From Actinomycetes bacterium (GTDB lineage Bacteria; Actinomycetota; Humimicrobiia; JAHJRV01), in the NCBI GenBank assembly GCA_030612085.1, contig JAUWOM010000042.1:1-8738 (forward strand): DNA of 8,738 nt. The letters run 5' to 3'. Shown piece by piece: positions 5,980-8,738 of the stretch. The translations under genes were made by a program, and so were the position numbers. The notes beneath the pieces are model-generated. The model was not told the origin of the DNA. It made no database searches and saw only the letters and a program-made list of their open reading frames with translations. Each line of letters starts with the position of its first letter. Positions within the stretch are counted from its first letter, which is position 1.

Positions 5980-6774
5980 ATGACAAATAAATTAAAATTC
6001 ACCCTAAAATTATCCTCTTTGCTTTCAAATTTCCCCAAGCTTCAAACTAAACTTCTTATTGATAGTTTAGATAAAAATAATATTCCAAATCATGTAGCAA
6101 TAGTAATGGACGGTAATGGTAGATGGGCAAAAAAGCGTGGGCTACCTAGAATAAAAGGTCACATAGAAGGAACAAAATCAATAAAAAGAGTTTTGGAAAT
6201 AGCATATGACCTGAATATAAAATATATAACCCTCTTTGCGTTGTCACAAGAAAATTGGGATAGACCTAAACAAGAGGTTGATGGTATTTTAAAAATAATT
6301 AGAAAAAGTCTTCATGATGAATTAAATCAACTTAATGAAAAGGGTATAAAAGTATTTATAATTGGGAATTTTGAAAGAGTACCAGAGGATATAATAAAAA
6401 CGATAAAAAATGTTCAAAAAACCACAAAAAGTAATGAAAAGATGAATTTTTGTATAGCATTTAGCTATGGTGGAAGGGAAGAGATAACCCAAGCAGCTAA
6501 AAATTTAGCCAAGGATGTATTAGAAGGAAAAATAAAAATCCATGATATAGAAGAAAACATTTTTAGAAATTATCTATATACAAAGGATATTCCAGATCCA
6601 GATCTTTTAATTAGAACAAGTGGTGAAATAAGAATAAGTAATTTTCTATTGTGGCAGATGGCTTATACAGAATTTGTATTTACTCCGGTTTTATGGCCAG
6701 ATTTTAACAAGTATCACTTTCTCAAAGCAATTCTTGAATATCAAGTGAGAGAAAGAAGATTTGGTTTAGTTTGA
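5980..6774 (+). CDS. uppS: Isoprenyl transferase (undecaprenyl diphosphate synthase)
   Basis: A cis-prenyltransferase that adds isopentenyl units to farnesyl diphosphate to make the C55 carrier lipid for peptidoglycan and other wall polymers. It is soluble and works at the membrane face. Visible motifs: HVAIVMDGNGRWAKKRG at 38-54 (catalytic Asp44), LFALSQENWDRP at 86-96, SYGGREEI near 162-169, and DPDLLIRTSGE followed by IRISNFLLWQMAYTEF with Arg212, Arg218, Ser220 and Glu231. Length is 264. The roughly 36 residues ahead of the first motif are longer than in many homologues, and no good Shine-Dalgarno precedes 5980, so the true start could be further in. No ATG lies between 5980 and the first motif. 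The 92-base gap after frr is almost pure A/T. cdsA begins one base after the stop. Confidence 0.96.
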   Translation: MTNKLKFTLKLSSLLSNFPKLQTKLLIDSLDKNNIPNHVAIVMDGNGRWAKKRGLPRIKGHIEGTKSIKRVLEIAYDLNIKYITLFALSQENWDRPKQEVDGILKIIRKSLHDELNQLNEKGIKVFIIGNFERVPEDIIKTIKNVQKTTKSNEKMNFCIAFSYGGREEITQAAKNLAKDVLEGKIKIHDIEENIFRNYLYTKDIPDPDLLIRTSGEIRISNFLLWQMAYTEFVFTPVLWPDFNKYHFLKAILEYQVRERRFGLV

Positions 6775-6775
6775 C

Positions 6776-7630
6776 ATGAGTAACAGAAGATCAAAATATA
6801 AAGAAAGAGCTATAACAGGTCTTATATATGTTTTAATTGTCTTATTTTCATTATTTTATGACCCATTAAAGAATTCATTACCATTTTTTTTATTTACCTT
6901 CATACTCACAATCTTAGGAAATTATGAGTTCTATCACATAACTGAAAATGCAGGTAACAGACCTTATATAACTATAGGTCTTATTCTTTCAGCAATACTC
7001 TCTATAGGAATTTATATTTTTGGAATTGATTTCTTCTCATTTATACTCCCACTTTCAGTTATTACTATTTTGGTCGCTTCATTTTCAGTAAAATTTGAGG
7101 ATAGAAATGCTATAGATTCATTTATAACTTTAGCAGGACTTTATTACTTTCCACTCATTAATTTGGGTGTGTTAATACATAAAATGGAAAGTGGTAAATT
7201 TTTATTACTTTTAATATTTTTAGGAACATGGGCTTATGATACATTTGCATATTTAATTGGGTCAAAGTTCGGAAAAGTGAAATTAGCTCCACGAATAAGT
7301 CCATTAAAAACAGTCGAAGGGGTAGTTGGAGGTTTTATTGGAGTCTTTGTTGCTATTATGTTAATAGGAGGACTATTAAACTTTATTTTAAAAGGTACTT
7401 GGGGATATGATATATTCAATTTACCTCTAAATCTACTTCTAATATATGGTCTATTCATATCCATTTTTGCACAACTTGGAGATTTATCAGAATCATATAT
7501 TAAAAGGAAGTTTTTTATTAAGGATTCAGGATCTATATTTCCTGGTCATGGTGGAGTTTTAGATAGATGTGATAGCTTACTTTTTACCATCATTATGTCT
7601 TATTGGTTTTTTAAATTCTTCATCACTTAA
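6776..7630 (+). CDS. cdsA: Phosphatidate cytidylyltransferase (CDP-diglyceride synthase)
   Basis: This integral membrane enzyme joins CTP and phosphatidic acid into CDP-diacylglycerol, the branch point of phospholipid synthesis. The 284-residue protein opens with a basic stretch and then shows about seven to eight hydrophobic segments (roughly 13-28, 35-48, 64-83, 86-101, 114-134, 142-160, 183-204, 218-233). Landmarks are GTWAYDTFAYLIG at 150-162, ISPLKTVEG at 174-182, and the family signature starting at Ser240: SYIKRKFFIKD, then SGSIFPGHGG and the metal-binding DRCD at 263-266. In the signature the residue after DR is usually a large hydrophobic one; here it is Cys265, a mild departure that leaves the aspartates intact. 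The start codon is one base after the uppS stop, so translation is probably coupled. An insertion element follows it. Confidence 0.96.
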   Translation: MSNRRSKYKERAITGLIYVLIVLFSLFYDPLKNSLPFFLFTFILTILGNYEFYHITENAGNRPYITIGLILSAILSIGIYIFGIDFFSFILPLSVITILVASFSVKFEDRNAIDSFITLAGLYYFPLINLGVLIHKMESGKFLLLLIFLGTWAYDTFAYLIGSKFGKVKLAPRISPLKTVEGVVGGFIGVFVAIMLIGGLLNFILKGTWGYDIFNLPLNLLLIYGLFISIFAQLGDLSESYIKRKFFIKDSGSIFPGHGGVLDRCDSLLFTIIMSYWFFKFFIT

Positions 7631-7668
7631 TTTCTTATTCTTAACAAAACCATTCACAACCCCTATTA

Positions 7669-7687
7669 TTGACAATACTATCTATAA

Positions 7688-7697
<10 letters not shown>
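7669..7697 (+). promoter_or_regulatory. Candidate sigma-70-type promoter upstream of tnpB
   Basis: A consensus TTGACA at 7669-7674 is spaced 17 bases from TATTAT at 7692-7697, ideal spacing and 11 of 12 consensus bases. Transcription would begin around 7704, placing the 7720-7752 hairpin in the 5' untranslated region of tnpB. Part of the promoter overlaps a direct repeat: CCCTATTATT occurs at 7661-7670 and again at 7689-7698. Confidence 0.7.
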
Positions 7698-7759
<62 letters not shown>

Positions 7760-7818
7760 AACCAAAACATTTAACTCTTCTTAATAAATATTAAGGTGTT
7801 TAATATGAAGGATAGAAA

Positions 7819-8738
7819 ATGAAAGTTCAGAAGACAATTCAGTATAAAATAATTCAGCCCAATAAGAATAAGGAGTTGAAGTTAAACACAACTATGCGAC
7901 AGTATAGAAGGTGTATCAATTTCTATCTTCATGAAATTGGGAAGAATGAAGAAATGAAGGATATATATTATAAAGCAAAAGAAATATTCAAACTTCCAAC
8001 AGCCTTAATTCAAACAGCAAGAGATATAGCAAAAGAACAATACAAAAGTTGGAAGAACAATGAAGACAATCCTAAATTCCCACACTTTAAAGGATTCACT
8101 GTATTAAGATTTGATAAAAGAACAATAAATTTTAACAAAGAAAATAATCACTTTGATTGGTGGGCTAATATTTCTACTATTAAAGGTAAGGTGAAAGTTC
8201 CGATAACAGGTAGAAAACAAGCTAAGCTAAATGATAATTTTCTTTCAGCACAATTGATTTACAAAAACAATGCCTTCTACTTGAATGTGATTTTTGAAGA
8301 AGAGAAAGAAATACCTAAAGAAGAGAAATTTGAACATTTCGTAGGAGTTGATTTAGGAATAAATAATATAGCAACTGTTGTTGTTTTAAATAGAAAAGGC
8401 GAAGTATTAGAAACTAAGTTTTTTTCTGGCAAACAATTAATAGAAAAGAGAAGAAGATTTAGTGATTTAAGAAAAGAGTTAAGTAAGAAAAAACTATTAA
8501 ATGAGATAAAGAAAACCAAAAACAGAGAAAGAAATTACATGAAGGATATCAATCATAAAATAAGCAGAAAAATAATCAATATAGCTAAAAAATATCTTGA
8601 CTGTTGTGTTGTAATGGAAAAATTAAAAGGAATAAGAAGTAAAATTAAATACTCAAAACGATTTAATAAAAGGTTTCATAACTGGAGCTTTAGACAGCTC
8701 CAGCAATTTATAGAATATAAAGCTCATTATAATTCAAT
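7819..8738 (+). CDS. tnpB: TnpB, RNA-guided RuvC-type nuclease of an IS200/IS605 element (3' part missing)
   Basis: TnpB proteins are compact RNA-guided DNA nucleases, the ancestors of Cas12, which cut empty target sites and help keep the transposon in the genome. The frame is open for 306 codons from the ATG at 7819 and runs off the window; full proteins are about 370-430 residues. Visible are the N-terminal RNA- and DNA-binding part (IQYKIIQPNKNKE, FPHFKGF, and a WED-like beta segment with KVKVPITG), then RuvC motif I VGVDLGINNIATVV with Asp178, and RuvC motif II VVMEKLKGIR with Glu267. The third RuvC aspartate and the zinc-ribbon cysteines would lie past the end, so activity cannot be judged. 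AAGGA at 7808-7812 is six bases from the start. A five-codon reading frame from 7805 overlaps the start as ATGA, perhaps coupling initiation. Confidence 0.9.
   Translation, partial: MKVQKTIQYKIIQPNKNKELKLNTTMRQYRRCINFYLHEIGKNEEMKDIYYKAKEIFKLPTALIQTARDIAKEQYKSWKNNEDNPKFPHFKGFTVLRFDKRTINFNKENNHFDWWANISTIKGKVKVPITGRKQAKLNDNFLSAQLIYKNNAFYLNVIFEEEKEIPKEEKFEHFVGVDLGINNIATVVVLNRKGEVLETKFFSGKQLIEKRRRFSDLRKELSKKKLLNEIKKTKNRERNYMKDINHKISRKIINIAKKYLDCCVVMEKLKGIRSKIKYSKRFNKRFHNWSFRQLQQFIEYKAHYNS

Noticed and set aside
7234..7464. 76-codon open frame on the - strand inside cdsA
   Set aside because: Shadow of cdsA, which has its full signature on the + strand.
8277..8519. 80-codon open frame on the - strand inside tnpB
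   Set aside because: Shadow of tnpB, whose RuvC motifs fix the + frame.
7819..8738. tnpB considered as a Cas12-type CRISPR effector
   Set aside because: No cas1/cas2 or repeat array in the window, and the N-terminal part and hairpin context are those of transposon TnpB.

Overview
This window is bacterial chromosome, strongly AT-rich, using the standard code. Almost every gene is on the + strand. Its backbone is the widely conserved translation and envelope cluster rpsB-tsf-pyrH-frr-uppS-cdsA, preceded by a pseudouridine-5'-phosphate glycosidase (psuG) and a XerC-type tyrosine recombinase. Gene order, AT bias and strong GGAGG ribosome-binding sites on some genes fit a Gram-positive-like or deep-branching anaerobe (Bacillota, or a lineage such as Halanaerobiaeota or Atribacterota). 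The sequence alone does not fix the phylum.

Layout: positions 1-78 hold the tail of an upstream unit, closed by a very clear Rho-independent terminator. After an AT-rich gap come psuG (333-1268) and xerC (best start 1419, to 2321). A promoter candidate and a structured leader with pseudoknot potential (2457-2530) precede rpsB, which starts with TTG at 2539 and carries a charged tail of about 148 residues that ordinary S2 proteins lack. tsf follows two bases later. A 227-base gap with two tandem hairpin repeats separates tsf from pyrH, then come frr, uppS and cdsA, the last two separated by one base. Where many genomes continue with dxr and rseP, the conserved run is instead followed by an IS200/IS605-type element: its own promoter candidate, a large 5' hairpin and a tnpB gene that runs off the window.

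How the genes work together: S2 and EF-Ts supply the ribosome and elongation cycle, and RRF recycles ribosomes after termination. UMP kinase feeds pyrimidine nucleotides, including the CTP that CdsA uses to make CDP-diacylglycerol. UppS makes the C55 lipid carrier for cell-wall synthesis. PsuG breaks down modified nucleotides from RNA turnover. XerC-type recombinases normally resolve chromosome dimers.

The least ordinary items are (1) a roughly 80-90 bp hairpin repeat present three times, one copy downstream of psuG inverted relative to a tandem pair downstream of tsf, with two compensatory base-pair changes between the tandem copies; (2) the rpsB leader; (3) the S2 tail; and (4) the tnpB element with its hairpin. 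I found no CRISPR array, tRNA or rRNA, and no convincing wholly new multi-gene system.
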